NCBI GenBank assembly: GCA_037951105.1 | Contig: JBAMJV010007123.1 | Coordinates: 62,001-126,000, forward strand | DNA length: 64,000 nt | DNA from: Echinarachnius parma | Taxonomy: Eukaryota; Echinodermata; Echinoidea; Clypeasteroida; Echinarachniidae | Direction: 5' to 3' | Shown here: piece after piece, positions 39,793 to 53,820 of the stretch | Layout: every line of letters begins with the position of its first letter | Numbering within the stretch: position 1 is the stretch's first letter | The notes under the pieces: model-generated | The model's input: the letters and a program-made list of their open reading frames with translations, nothing else | Databases searched by the model: none | Told to the model about the DNA's origin: nothing | Position numbers and translations under genes: made by a program

Positions 39793-41525
39793 TATATAAA
39801 GGAGCAAGGATGCATGAATTTAGTTGTAGTAATGTGTTTGCAGATCATATTATGTAAGGAAGGAATAAATAATACAGATTAAACACGGAAGAGGAAAAAA
39901 AGAAAAATACATACCCTGCTGGGATTCGAACACTTACCAAGAGGATCTCGAGTCTAACCTTAGTTGCGCCTTGCCACTTTTACCGAACGAAATTTGAGGT
40001 TGAATTTATATTATTTGAATCATGTATCCATCTAGTATGTGTGTGAATAACACATATCCAGCGATCAATATGTAGATGTATGATGTAGAGGACATTTGAA
40101 TGAATCGAACACTATTCCACGTTCCGATTGACAATCGCCTATTATCGTCACGGATTGTTTTGCACTTGGCAACACGGAGAAATAAATCTTAAAACGAAGA
40201 TCGTTTTGCGAGCCTTGCCGATTTGTTTATTGCGATTCGCTCCCCGAGCTCTATCATAGCAACGCACAATTTTCCAAGACGTCACAATAGTCTACAAGAC
40301 ACTTCAAATGTCTATATCCATAAATAAAAAAGTGAAAGTAGCGAGGATGCATAAATCTAGTTGTTGTATAATTTTTGCAGATCATATTATGTATGGAGCA
40401 ATAGATCAATACAAAAAAAACAAGGAAGTGAAAAAAGAAAAATACATACATACCCTGCCGGGATTCGAACCTTCACTAAGAGGATCTTCAGACGGACTTG
40501 AGTTGCGCCTTGCCATATTTACCGATCGAAATTTGAGGTTGAAATTATATTATTTGAATCATGTATCCCTCTAGTATGTGTGTATGTGTGTGCGAATTAC
40601 ATTTATCCAGCTATCAATATGTAGATGTAAGATGTAGAGGGCAGTATATTACATGGATGAATCGATCACTGTTCAAGGTTCCGATTGACAATCGCCTGTT
40701 ATCGTTACTAATTGTTTTGCACTTGGCAACACGGAGAAATAAATCTTAAAACGAAGAACGTTTTGCGAGCCTTGCCGATTTGTTTATTGCGATTCGCTCC
40801 CCGAGCTCTATCATGGCAACGCGCAATTTTCCAAGACGTCACAATAGTCTACAAGACACTTCAAATGTCTATATCCATACAAAAAAAAAGGTAAAAGTAG
40901 CGAGGATGCATAAATCTTCTTGTTGTATAATTTTTGCAGATCATATTATGTATGGAGCAATAGATCAATACAAAATAAACAAGGAAGTGAAAAAAGGAAA
41001 AATGTATACATACCCCTGCCGGGATTCGAACCTTCACTAAGAGGATTTTCAGACGGACTTGAGTTGCGCCTTGCCATATTTACCGATCGAAATTTGAGGT
41101 TGAAATTATATTATTTGAATCATGTATCCCTCTAGTATGTGTGAGTGTGCGAATTACATTTATCCAGCTATCAATATGTAGATGTAAGATGTAGAGGGCA
41201 GTATATTACATGGGTGAATCGATCACTATTCAAGGTTCCGATTGACAATCGCCTGTTATCGTCACGACTTAGTTTGTACTTGGCAATACGGATAATTAAA
41301 TCTTTAAACGAAAAACGTTTTGCGAGCCTAGCCGATTTGTTTATTGCGATTCGCTCCCCAAGCTCTATCATGGGAACGCGCAATTTTCCAAGACGTCGAA
41401 ATAATTACCAAGACTCACCAAATGTTTATATCAATAAAAGAAAAATAAATACATGTATTAAACGATATTGAGGCAGAACTGCATGTGGTTGGTAGTCCAT
41501 AAAATAAAGTTTTTATTCTTTTTGA
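39793..41525 (+). repeat. HOR copy C-A-B, 1,733 bp
   Basis: Matches 35,779-37,510 at offset 4,014. The B head has private aaatcttcttg and gaaaaaaggaaaaatg. Confidence 0.9.
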
Positions 41526-43256
41526 TATATAAAGGAGCAAGGATGCATGAATTTAGTTGTAGTAATGTGTTTGCAGATCATATTATGTAAGGAAGGAATA
41601 CATAATACAGATTAAACACGGAAGAGGAAAAAAAGAAAAATACATACCCTGCTGGGATTCGAACACTTACCAAGAGGATCTCGAGTCTAACCTTAGTTGC
41701 GCCTTGCCACTTTTACCGAACGAAATTTGAGGTTGAATTTATATTATTTGAATCATGTATCCATCTAGTATGTGTGTGAATAACACATATCCAGCGATCA
41801 ATATGTAGATGTATGATGTAGAGGACATTTGAATGAATCGAACACTATTCCACGTTCCGATTGACAATCGCCTATTATCGTCACGGATTGTTTTGCACTT
41901 GGCAACACGGAGAAATAAATCTTAAAACGAAGATCGTTTTGCGAGCCTTGCCGATTTGTTTATTGCGATTCGCTCCCCGAGCTCTATCATAGCAACGCAC
42001 AATTTTCCAAGACGTCACAATAGTCTACTCGACACTTCAAATGTCTATATCCATACATAAAAAAGTGAAAGTAGCGAGGATGCATAAATCTAGTTGTTGT
42101 ATAATTTTTGCAGATCATATTATGTATGGAGCAATAGATCAATACAAAATAAACAAGGAAGTGAAAAAAGAAAAATACATACATACCCTGCCGGGATTCG
42201 AACCTTCACTAAGAGGATCTTCAGACGGACTTGAGTTGCGCCTTGCCATATTTACCGATCGAAATTTGAGGTTGAAATTATATTATTTGAATCATGTATC
42301 CCTCTAGTATGTGTGTATGTGTGTGCGAATTACATTTATCCAGCTATCAATATGTAGATGTAAGATGTAGAGGGCAGTATATTACATGGATGAATCGATC
42401 ACTGTTCAAGGTTCCGATTGACAATCGCCTGTTATCGTTACTAATTGTTTTGCACTTGGCAACACGGAGAAATAAATCTTAAAACGAAGAACGTTTTGCG
42501 AGCCTTGCCGATTTGTTTATTGCGATTCGCTCCCCGAGCTCTATCATGGCAACGCGCAATTTTCCAAGACGTCACAATAGTCTACAAGACACTTCAAATG
42601 TCTATATCCATACAAAAAAAAGGTAAAAGTAGCGAGGATGCATAAATCTACTTGTTGTATAATTTTTGCAGATCATATTATGTATGGAGCAATAGATCAA
42701 TACAAAATAAACAAGGAAGTGAAAAAAGAAAAATGTATACATACCCCTGCCGGGATTCGAACCTTCACTAAGAGGATTTTCAGACGGACTTGAGTTGCGC
42801 CTTGCCATATTTACCGATCGAAATTTGAGGTTGAAATTATATTATTTGAATCATGTATCCCTCTAGTATGTGTGAGTGTGCGAATTACATTTATCCAGCT
42901 ATCAATATGTAGATGTAAGATGTAGAGGGCAGTATATTACATGGGTGAATCGATCACTATTCAAGGTTCCGATTGACAATCGCCTGTTATCGTCACGACT
43001 TAGTTTGTACTTGGCAATACGGATAATTAAATCTTTAAACGAAAAACGTTTTGCGAGCCTAGCCGATTTGTTTATTGCGATTCGCTCCCCAAGCTCTATC
43101 ATGGGAACGCGCAATTTTCCAAGACGTCGAAATAATTACCAAGACTCACCAAATGTCTATATCAATAAAAGAAAAATAAATACATGTATTAAACGATATT
43201 GAGGCAGAACTGCATGTGGTTGGTAGTCCATAAAATAAAGTTTTTATTTTTTTTGA
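41526..43256 (+). repeat. HOR copy C-A-B, 1,731 bp
   Basis: C has ggaatacataatac but keeps GTCAC, and has private gtctactcgacac near 42,024. B ends with a longer T-run near 43,247. Confidence 0.9.
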
Positions 43257-44444
43257 TATATAAAGGAGCAAGGATGCATGAATTTAGTTGTAGTAATGTG
43301 TTTGCAGATCATATTATGTAAGGAAGGAATAAATAATACAGATTAAACACGGAAGAGGAAAAAAAGAAAAATACATACCCTGCTGGGATTCGAACACTTA
43401 CCAAGAGGATCTCGAGTCTAACCTTAGTTGCGCCTTGCCACTTTTACCGAACGAAATTTGAGGTTGAATTTATATTATTTGAATCATGTATCCATCTAGT
43501 ATGTGTGTGAATAACACATATCCAGCGATCAATATGTAGATGTATGATGTAGAGGACATTTGAATGAATCGAACACTATTCCACGTTCCGATTGACAATC
43601 GCCTATTATCGTCACGGATTGTTTTGCACTTGGCAACACGGAGAAATAAATCTTAAAACGAAGATCGTTTTGCGAGCCTTGCCGATTTGTTTATTGCGAT
43701 TCGCTCCCCGAGCTCTATCATAGCAACGCACAATTTTCCAAGACGTCACAATAGTCTACAAGACACTTCAAATGTCTATATCCATACATAAAAAAGTGAA
43801 AGTAGCGAGGATGCATAAATCTAGTTGTTGTATAATTTTTGCAGATCATATTATGTATGGAGCAATAGATCAATACAAAATAAACAAGGAAGTGAAAAAA
43901 GAAAAATACATACATACCCTGCCGGGATTCGAACCTTCATTAAGAGGATCTTCAGACGGACTTGAGTTGCGCCTTGCCATATTTACCGATCGAAATTTGA
44001 GGTTGAAATTATATTATTTGAATCATGTATCCCTCTAGTATGTGTGTATGTGTGTGCGAATTACATTTATCCAGCTATCAATATGTAGATGTAAGATGTA
44101 GAGGGCAGTATATTACATGGATGAATCGATCACTGTTCAAGGTTCCGATTGACAATCGCCTGTTATCGTTACGAATTAGTTTGTACTTGGCAACACGGAT
44201 AATTAAATCTTTAAACGAAAAACGTTTTGCGAGCCTAGCCGATTTGTTTATTGGCAAGTTTATTGCGATTCGCTCCCCAAGCTCTATCATGGGAACCCGC
44301 AATTTTCAAAGACGTCGAAAAAATTACCAATACTCACCAAATGACTATATCAAAAAAAGAAAAATAAATACATGTATTAAACGGTATTGATGCAGAACTG
44401 CATGTGGTTTGTAGTCCATAAAATGAAGTTGTTATTCTTTTTAA
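43257..44444 (+). repeat. HOR copy, dimer C - A/B* hybrid, 1,188 bp
   Basis: First appearance of the diverged B* tail. It has a 12-bp insertion (ttggcaagttta) near 44,250, gggaacccgc, ttttcaaagacgtcg, aacggtattgatg and atgaagttgtt. The A head has cattaagagg near 43,937. Confidence 0.9.
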
Positions 44445-46177
44445 TATATAAAGGAGCAAGGATGCATGAATTTAGTTGTAGTAATGTGTTTGCAGATCAT
44501 ATTATGTAAGAAAGGAATAAATAATACAGATTAAACACGGAAGAGGAAAAAAAAAGAAAAATACATACGCTGCTGGGATTCGAACGCTTACCAAGAGGAT
44601 CTCGAGTCCAACATTAGTTGCGCCTTGACACTTTTACCGAACAAAATTTGAGGTTGAATTTATATTATTTGAATCATGTATCCATCTAGTATGTGTGTGA
44701 ATAACACATATCCAGCTATCAATATGTAGATGTATGATGTAGAGGACATTTGAATGAATCGAACACTATTCCACGTTCCGATTGACAATCGCCTATTATC
44801 GTCACGGATTGTTTTGCACTTGGCAACACGGAGAAATAAATCTTAAAACGAAGATCGTTTTGCGAGCCTTGCCGATATGTTTATTGCGATTCGCTCCCCG
44901 AGCTCTATCATAGCAACGCGCAATTTTCCAAGACGTCACAATAGTCTACAAGACACTTCAAATGTCTGTATCCATACATAAAAAAGTGAAAGTAGCGAGG
45001 ATGCATAAATCTAGTTGTTGTATAATTTTTGCAGAACATATTATGTATGGAGCAATAGATCAATACAAAATAAACAAGGAAGTGAAAAAAGAAAAATACA
45101 TACATACCCTGCCGGGATTCGAACCTTCACTAAGAGGATCTTCAGACGGACTTGAGTTGCGCCTTGCCATATTTACCGATCGAAATTTGAGGTTGAAATT
45201 ATATTATTTGAATCATGTATCCCTCTAGTATGTGTGTATGTGTGTGCGAATTACATTTATCCAGCTATCAATATGTAGATGTAAGATGTAGAGGGCAGTA
45301 TATTACATGGATGAATCGATCACTGTTCAAGGTTCCGATTGACAATCGCCTGTTATCGTTACTAATTGTTTTGCACTTGGCAACACGGAGAAATAAATCT
45401 TAAAACGAAGAACGTTTTGCGAGCCTTGCCGATTTGTTTATTGCGATTCGCTCCCCGAGCTCTATCATGGCAACGCGCAATTTTCCAAGACGTCACAATA
45501 GTCTACAAGACACTTCAAATGTCTATATCCATACAAAAAAAAGGTAAAAGTAGCGAGGATGCATAAATCTACTTGTTGTATAATTTTTGCAGATCATATT
45601 ATGTATGGAGCAATAGATCAATACAAAATAAACAAGGAAGTGAAAAAAGAAAAATGTATACATACCCCTGCCGGGATTCGAACCTTCACTAAGAGGATTT
45701 TCAGACGGACTTGAGTTGCGCCTTGCCATATTTACCGATCGAAATTTGAGGTTGAAATTATATTATTTGAATCATGTATCCCTCTAGTATGTGTGAGTGT
45801 GCGAATTACATTTATCCAGCTATCAATATGTAGATGTAAGATGTAGAGGGCAGTATATTACATGGGTGAATCGATCACTATTCAAGGTTCCGATTGACAA
45901 TCGCCTGTTATCGTCACGACTTAGTTTGTACTTGGCAATACGGATAATTAAATCTTTAAACGAAAAACGTTTTGCGAGCCTAGCCGATTTGTTTATTGCG
46001 ATTCGCTCCCCAAGCTCTATCATGGGAACGCGCAATTTTCCAAGACGTCGAAATAATTACCAAGACTCACCAAATGTCTATATCAATAAAAGAAAAATAA
46101 ATACATGTATTAAACGATATTGAGGCAGAACTGCATGTGGTTGGTAGTCCATAAAATAAAGTTTTTATTCTTTTTGA
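44445..46177 (+). repeat. HOR copy C*-A-B, 1,733 bp
   Basis: C* is a diverged C (gtaagaaagg, catacgctgctg, gaacgctt, tccaacattag, gccttgacac). The A part has atgtctgtatcc near 44,962 and gcagaacatatt near 45,031, shared only with the last direct copy. Confidence 0.9.
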
Positions 46178-47365
46178 TATATAAAGGAGCAAGGATGCAT
46201 GAATTTAGTTGTAGTAATGTGTTTGCAGATCATATTATGTAAGGAAGGAATAAATAATACAGATTAAACACGGAAGAGGAAAAAAAGAAAAATACATACC
46301 CTGCTGGGATTCGAACACTTACCAAGAGGATCTCGAGTCTAACCTTAGTTGCGCCTTGCCACTTTTACCGAACGAAATTTGAGGTTGAATTTATATTATT
46401 TGAATCATGTATCCATCTAGTATGTGTGTGAATAACACATATCCAGCGATCAATATGTAGATGTATGATGTAGAGGACATTTGAATGAATCGAACACTAT
46501 TCCACGTTCCGATTGACAATCGCCTATTATCGTCACGGATTGTTTTGCACTTGGCAACACGGAGAAATAAATCTTAAAACGAAGATCGTTTTGCGAGCCT
46601 TGCCGATTTGTTTATTGCGATTCGCTCCCCGAGCTCTATCATAGCAACGCACAATTTTCCAAGACGTCACAATAGTCTACAAGACACTTCAAATGTCTAT
46701 ATCCATACATAAAAAAGTGAAAGTAGCGAGGATGCATAAATCTAGTTGTTGTATAATTTTTGCAGATCATATTATGTATGGAGCAATAGATCAATACAAA
46801 ATAAACAAGGAAGTGAAAAAAGAAAAATACATACATACCCTGCCGGGATTCGAACCTTCATTAAGAGGATCTTCAGACGGACTTGAGTTGCGCCTTGCCA
46901 TATTTACCGATCGAAATTTGAGGTTGAAATTATATTATTTGAATCATGTATCCCTCTAGTATGTGTGTATGTGTGTGCGAATTACATTTATCCAGCTATC
47001 AATATGTAGATGTAAGATGTAGAGGGCAGTATATTACATGGATGAATCGATCACTGTTCAAGGTTCCGATTGACAATCGCCTGTTATCGTTACGAATTAG
47101 TTTGTACTTGGCAACACGGATAATTAAATCTTTAAACGAAAAACGTTTTGCGAGCCTAGCCGATTTGTTTATTGGCAAGTTTATTGCGATTCGCTCCCCA
47201 AGCTCTATCATGGGAACCCGCAATTTTCAAAGACGTCGAAAAAATTACCAATACTCACCAAATGACTATATCAAAAAAAGAAAAATAAATACATGTATTA
47301 AACGGTATTGATGCAGAACTGCATGTGGTTTGTAGTCCATAAAATGAAGTTGTTATTCTTTTTAA
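46178..47365 (+). repeat. HOR copy, dimer C - A/B*, 1,188 bp (2,362-bp block 1, unit 1)
   Basis: Same as 43,257-44,444, including cattaagagg and the 12-bp B* insertion. Confidence 0.9.
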
Positions 47366-48539
47366 TATATAAAGGAGCAAGGATGCATGAATTTAGTTGT
47401 AGTAATGTGTTTGCAGATCATATTATGTAAGAAAGGAATAAATAATACAGATTAAACACGGAAGAGGAAAAAAAAAGAAAAATACATACGCTGCTGGGAT
47501 TCGAACGCTTACCAAGAGGATCTCGAGTCCAACATTAGTTGCGCCTTGACACTTTTACCGAACAAAATTTGAGGTTGAATTTATATTATTTGAATCATGT
47601 ATCCATCTAGTATGTGTGTGAATAACACATATCCAGCTATCAATATGTAGATGTATGATGTAGAGGACATTTGAATGAATCGAACACTATTCCACGTTCC
47701 GATTGACAATCGCCTATTATCGTCACGGATTGTTTTGCACTTGGCAACACGGAGAAATAAATCTTAAAACGAAGATCGTTTTGCGAGCCTTGCCGATATG
47801 TTTATTGCGATTCGCTCCCCGAGCTCTATCATAGCAACGCACAATTTTCCAAGACGTCACAATAGTCTACAAGACACTTCAAATGTCTATATCCATACAT
47901 AAAAAAGTGAAAGTAGCGAGGATGCATAAATCTAGTTGTTGTATAATTTTTGCAGATCATATTATGTATGGAGCAATAGATCAATACAAAATAAACAAGG
48001 AAGTGAAAAAAGAAAAATACATACATACCCTGCCGGGATTCGAACCTTCACTAAGAGGATTTTCAGACGGACTTGAGTTGCGCCTTGCCATATTTACCGA
48101 TCGAAATTTGAGGTTGAAATTATATTATTTGAATCATGTATCCCTCTAGTATGTGTGAGTGTGCGAATTACATTTATCCAGCTATCAATATGTAGATGTA
48201 AGATGTAGAGGGCAGTATATTACATGGGTGAATCGATCACTCTTCAAGGTTCCGATTGACAATCGCCTGTTATCGTCACGACTTAGTTTGTACTTGGCAA
48301 TACGGATAATTAAATCTTTAAACGAAAAACGTTTTGCGAGCCTAGCCGATTTGTTTATTGCGATTCGCTCCCCAAGCTCTATCATGGGAACGCGCAATTT
48401 TCCAAGACGTCGAAATAATTACCAAGACTCACCAAATGTCTATATCAATAAAAGAAAAATAAATACATGTATTAAACGATATTGAGGCAGAACTGCATGT
48501 GGTTGGTAGTCCATAAAATAAAGTTTTTATTCTTTTTGA
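47366..48539 (+). repeat. HOR copy, dimer C* - B, 1,174 bp (2,362-bp block 1, unit 2)
   Basis: C* joins a monomer with an A head, the B-type aggattttcag and a B tail. It carries cactcttcaagg near 48,239, seen again only in 49,728-50,901. Confidence 0.9.
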
Positions 48540-49727
48540 TATATAAAGGAGCAAGGATGCATGAATTTAGTTGTAGTAATGTGTTTGCAGATCATATTAT
48601 GTAAGGAAGGAATAAATAATACAGATTAAACACGGAAGAGGAAAAAAAGAAAAATACATACCCTGCTGGGATTCGAACACTTACCAAGAGGATCTCGAGT
48701 CTAACCTTAGTTGCGCCTTGCCACTTTTACCGAACGAAATTTGAGGTTGAATTTATATTATTTGAATCATGTATCCATCTAGTATGTGTGTGAATAACAC
48801 ATATCCAGCGATCAATATGTAGATGTATGATGTAGAGGACATTTGAATGAATCGAACACTATTCCACGTTCCGATTGACAATCGCCTATTATCGTCACGG
48901 ATTGTTTTGCACTTGGCAACACGGAGAAATAAATCTTAAAACGAAGATCGTTTTGCGAGCCTTGCCGATTTGTTTATTGCGATTCGCTCCCCGAGCTCTA
49001 TCATAGCAACGCACAATTTTCCAAGACGTCACAATAGTCTACAAGACACTTCAAATGTCTATATCCATACATAAAAAAGTGAAAGTAGCGAGGATGCATA
49101 AATCTAGTTGTTGTATAATTTTTGCAGATCATATTATGTATGGAGCAATAGATCAATACAAAATAAACAAGGAAGTGAAAAAAGAAAAATACATACATAC
49201 CCTGCCGGGATTCGAACCTTCATTAAGAGGATCTTCAGACGGACTTGAGTTGCGCCTTGCCATATTTACCGATCGAAATTTGAGGTTGAAATTATATTAT
49301 TTGAATCATGTATCCCTCTAGTATGTGTGTATGTGTGTGCGAATTACATTTATCCAGCTATCAATATGTAGATGTAAGATGTAGAGGGCAGTATATTACA
49401 TGGATGAATCGATCACTGTTCAAGGTTCCGATTGACAATCGCCTGTTATCGTTACGAATTAGTTTGTACTTGGCAACACGGATAATTAAATCTTTAAACG
49501 AAAAACGTTTTGCGAGCCTAGCCGATTTGTTTATTGGCAAGTTTATTGCGATTCGCTCCCCAAGCTCTATCATGGGAACCCGCAATTTTCAAAGACGTCG
49601 AAAAAATTACCAATACTCACCAAATGACTATATCAAAAAAAGAAAAATAAATACATGTATTAAACGGTATTGATGCAGAACTGCATGTGGTTTGTAGTCC
49701 ATAAAATGAAGTTGTTATTCTTTTTAA
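48540..49727 (+). repeat. HOR copy, dimer C - A/B*, 1,188 bp (2,362-bp block 2, unit 1)
   Basis: Repeats 46,178-47,365 at offset 2,362. Confidence 0.9.
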
Positions 49728-50901
49728 TATATAAAGGAGCAAGGATGCATGAATTTAGTTGTAGTAATGTGTTTGCAGATCATATTATGTAAGAAAGGAA
49801 TAAATAATACAGATTAAACACGGAAGAGGAAAAAAAAAGAAAAATACATACGCTGCTGGGATTCGAACGCTTACCAAGAGGATCTCGAGTCCAACATTAG
49901 TTGCGCCTTGACACTTTTACCGAACAAAATTTGAGGTTGAATTTATATTATTTGAATCATGTATCCATCTAGTATGTGTGTGAATAACACATATCCAGCT
50001 ATCAATATGTAGATGTATGATGTAGAGGACATTTGAATGAATCGAACACTATTCCACGTTCCGATTGACAATCGCCTATTATCGTCACGGATTGTTTTGC
50101 ACTTGGCAACACGGAGAAATAAATCTTAAAACGAAGATCGTTTTGCGAGCCTTGCCGATATGTTTATTGCGATTCGCTCCCCGAGCTCTATCATAGCAAC
50201 GCACAATTTTCCAAGACGTCACAATAGTCTACAAGACACTTCAAATGTCTATATCCATACATAAAAAAGTGAAAGTAGCGAGGATGCATAAATCTAGTTG
50301 TTGTATAATTTTTGCAGATCATATTATGTATGGAGCAATAGATCAATACAAAATAAACAAGGAAGTGAAAAAAGAAAAATACATACATACCCTGCCGGGA
50401 TTCGAACCTTCACTAAGAGGATTTTCAGACGGACTTGAGTTGCGCCTTGCCATATTTACCGATCGAAATTTGAGGTTGAAATTATATTATTTGAATCATG
50501 TATCCCTCTAGTATGTGTGAGTGTGCGAATTACATTTATCCAGCTATCAATATGTAGATGTAAGATGTAGAGGGCAGTATATTACATGGGTGAATCGATC
50601 ACTCTTCAAGGTTCCGATTGACAATCGCCTGTTATCGTCACGACTTAGTTTGTACTTGGCAATACGGATAATTAAATCTTTAAACGAAAAACGTTTTGCG
50701 AGCCTAGCCGATTTGTTTATTGCGATTCGCTCCCCAAGCTCTATCATGGGAACGCGCAATTTTCCAAGACGTCGAAATAATTACCAAGACTCACCAAATG
50801 TCTATATCAATAAAAGAAAAATAAATACATGTATTAAACGATATTGAGGCAGAACTGCATGTGGTTGGTAGTCCATAAAATAAAGTTTTTATTCTTTTTG
50901 A
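49728..50901 (+). repeat. HOR copy, dimer C* - B, 1,174 bp (2,362-bp block 2, unit 2)
   Basis: Repeats 47,366-48,539 at offset 2,362, with cactcttcaagg. Confidence 0.9.
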
Positions 50902-52632
50902 TATATAAAGGAGCAAGGATGCATGAATTTAGTTGTAGTAATGTGTTTGCAGATCATATTATGTAAGGAAGGAATAAATAATACAAATTAAACACGGAAG
51001 AGGAAAAAAAGAAAAATACATACCCTGCTGGGATTCGAACACTTACCAAGAGGATCTCGAGTCTAACCTTAGTTGCGCCTTGCCACTTTTACCGAACGAA
51101 ATTTGAGGTTGAATTTATATTATTTGAATCATGTATCCATCTAGTATGTGTGTGAATAACACATATCCAGCGATCAATATGTAGATGTATGATGTAGAGG
51201 ACATTTGAATGAATCGAACACTATTCCACGTTCCGATTGACAATCGCCTATTATCGTCACGGATTGTTTTGCACTTGGCAACACGGAGAAATAAATCTTA
51301 AAACGAAGATCGTTTTGCGAGCCTTGCCGATTTGTTTATTGCGATTCGCTCCCCGAGCTCTATCATAGCAACGCACAATTTTCCAAGACGTCACAATAGT
51401 CTACAAGACACTTCAAATGTCTATATCCATACATAAAAAAGTGAAAGTAGCGAGGATGCATAAATCTAGTTGTTGTATAATTTTTGCAGATCATATTATG
51501 TATGGAGCAATAGATCAATACAAAATAAACAAGGAAGTGAAAAAAGAAAAATACATACATACCCTGCCGGGATTCGAACCTTCACTAAGAGGATCTTCAG
51601 ACGGACTTGAGTTGCGCCTTGCCATATTTACCGATCGAAATTTGAGGTTGAAATTATATTATTTGAATCATGTATCCCTCTAGTATGTGTGTATGTGTGT
51701 GCGAATTACATTTATCCAGCTATCAATATGTAGATGTAAGATGTAGAGGGCAGTATATTACATGGATGAATCGATCACTGTTCAAGGTTCCGATTGACAA
51801 TCGCCTGTTATCGTTACTAATTGTTTTGCACTTGGCAACACGGAGAAATAAATCTTAAAACGAAGAACGTTTTGCGAGCCTTGCCGATTTGTTTATTGCG
51901 ATTCGCTCCCCGAGCTCTATCATGGCAACGCGCAATTTTCCAAGACGTCACAATAGTCTACAAGACACTTCAAATGTCTATATCCATACAAAAAAAAGGT
52001 AAAAGTAGCGAGGATGCATAAATCTACTTGTTGTATAATTTTTGCAGATCATATTATGTATGGAGCAATAGATCAATACAAAATAAACAAGGAAGTGAAA
52101 AAAGAAAAATGTATACATACCCCTGCCGGGATTCGAACCTTCACTAAGAGGATTTTCAGACGGACTTGAGTTGCGCCTTGCCATATTTACCGATCGAAAT
52201 TTGAGGTTGAAATTATATTATTTGAATCATGTATCCCTCTAGTATGTGTGAGTGTGCGAATTACATTTATCCAGCTATCAATATGTAGATGTAAGATGTA
52301 GAGGGCAGTATATTACATGGGTGAATCGATCACTATTCAAGGTTCCGATTGACAATCGCCTGTTATCGTCACGACTTAGTTTGTACTTGGCAATACGGAT
52401 AATTAAATCTTTAAACGAAAAACGTTTTGCGAGCCTAGCCGATTTGTTTATTGCGATTCGCTCCCCAAGCTCTATCATGGGAACGCGCAATTTTCCAAGA
52501 CGTCGAAATAATTACCAAGACTCACCAAATGTCTATATCAATAAAAGAAAAATAAATACATGTATTAAACGATATTGAGGCAGAACTGCATGTGGTTGGT
52601 AGTCCATAAAATAAAGTTTTTATTCTTTTTGA
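50902..52632 (+). repeat. HOR copy C-A-B, 1,731 bp
   Basis: Ordinary trimer with private aatacaaattaaac near 50,980. Confidence 0.9.
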
Positions 52633-53820
52633 TATATAAAGGAGCAAGGATGCATGAATTTAGTTGTAGTAATGTGTTTGCAGATCATATTATGTAAGGA
52701 AGGAATAAATAATACAGATTAAACACGGAAGAGGAAAAAAAGAAAAATACATACCCTGCTGGGATTCGAACACTTACCAAGAGGATCTCGAGTCTAACCT
52801 TAGTTGCGCCTTGCCACTTTTACCGAACGAAATTTGAGGTTGAATTTATATTATTTGAATCATGTATCCATCTAGTATGTGTGTGAATAACACATATCCA
52901 GCGATCAATATGTAGATGTATGATGTAGAGGACATTTGAATGAATCGAACACTATTCCACGTTCCGATTGACAATCGCCTATTATCGTCACGGATTGTTT
53001 TGCACTTGGCAACACGGAGAAATAAATCTTAAAACGAAGATCGTTTTGCGAGCCTTGCCGATTTGTTTATTGCGATTCGCTCCCCGAGCTCTATCATAGC
53101 AACGCACAATTTTCCAAGACGTCACAATAGTCTACAAGACACTTCAAATGTCTATATCCATACATAAAAAAGTGAAAGTAGCGAGGATGCATAAATCTAG
53201 TTGTTGTATAATTTTTGCAGATCATATTATGTATGGAGCAATAGATCAATACAAAATAAACAAGGAAGTGAAAAAAGAAAAATACATACATACCCTGCCG
53301 GGATTCGAACCTTCATTAAGAGGATCTTCAGACGGACTTGAGTTGCGCCTTGCCATATTTACCGATCGAAATTTGAGGTTGAAATTATATTATTTGAATC
53401 ATGTATCCCTCTAGTATGTGTGTATGTGTGTGCGAATTACATTTATCCAGCTATCAATATGTAGATGTAAGATGTAGAGGGCAGTATATTACATGGATGA
53501 ATCGATCACTGTTCAAGGTTCCGATTGACAATCGCCTGTTATCGTTACGAATTAGTTTGTACTTGGCAACACGGATAATTAAATCTTTAAACGAAAAACG
53601 TTTTGCGAGCCTAGCCGATTTGTTTATTGGCAAGTTTATTGCGATTCGCTCCCCAAGCTCTATCATGGGAACCCGCAATTTTCAAAGACGTCGAAAAAAT
53701 TACCAATACTCACCAAATGACTATATCAAAAAAAGAAAAATAAATACATGTATTAAACGGTATTGATGCAGAACTGCATGTGGTTGGTAGTCCATACAAT
53801 AAAGTTGTTATTCTTTTTAA
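52633..53820 (+). repeat. HOR copy, dimer C - A/B*, 1,188 bp
   Basis: Matches 43,257-44,444 at offset 9,376. The spacer reads gtccatacaataaag instead of gtccataaaatgaag. Confidence 0.9.
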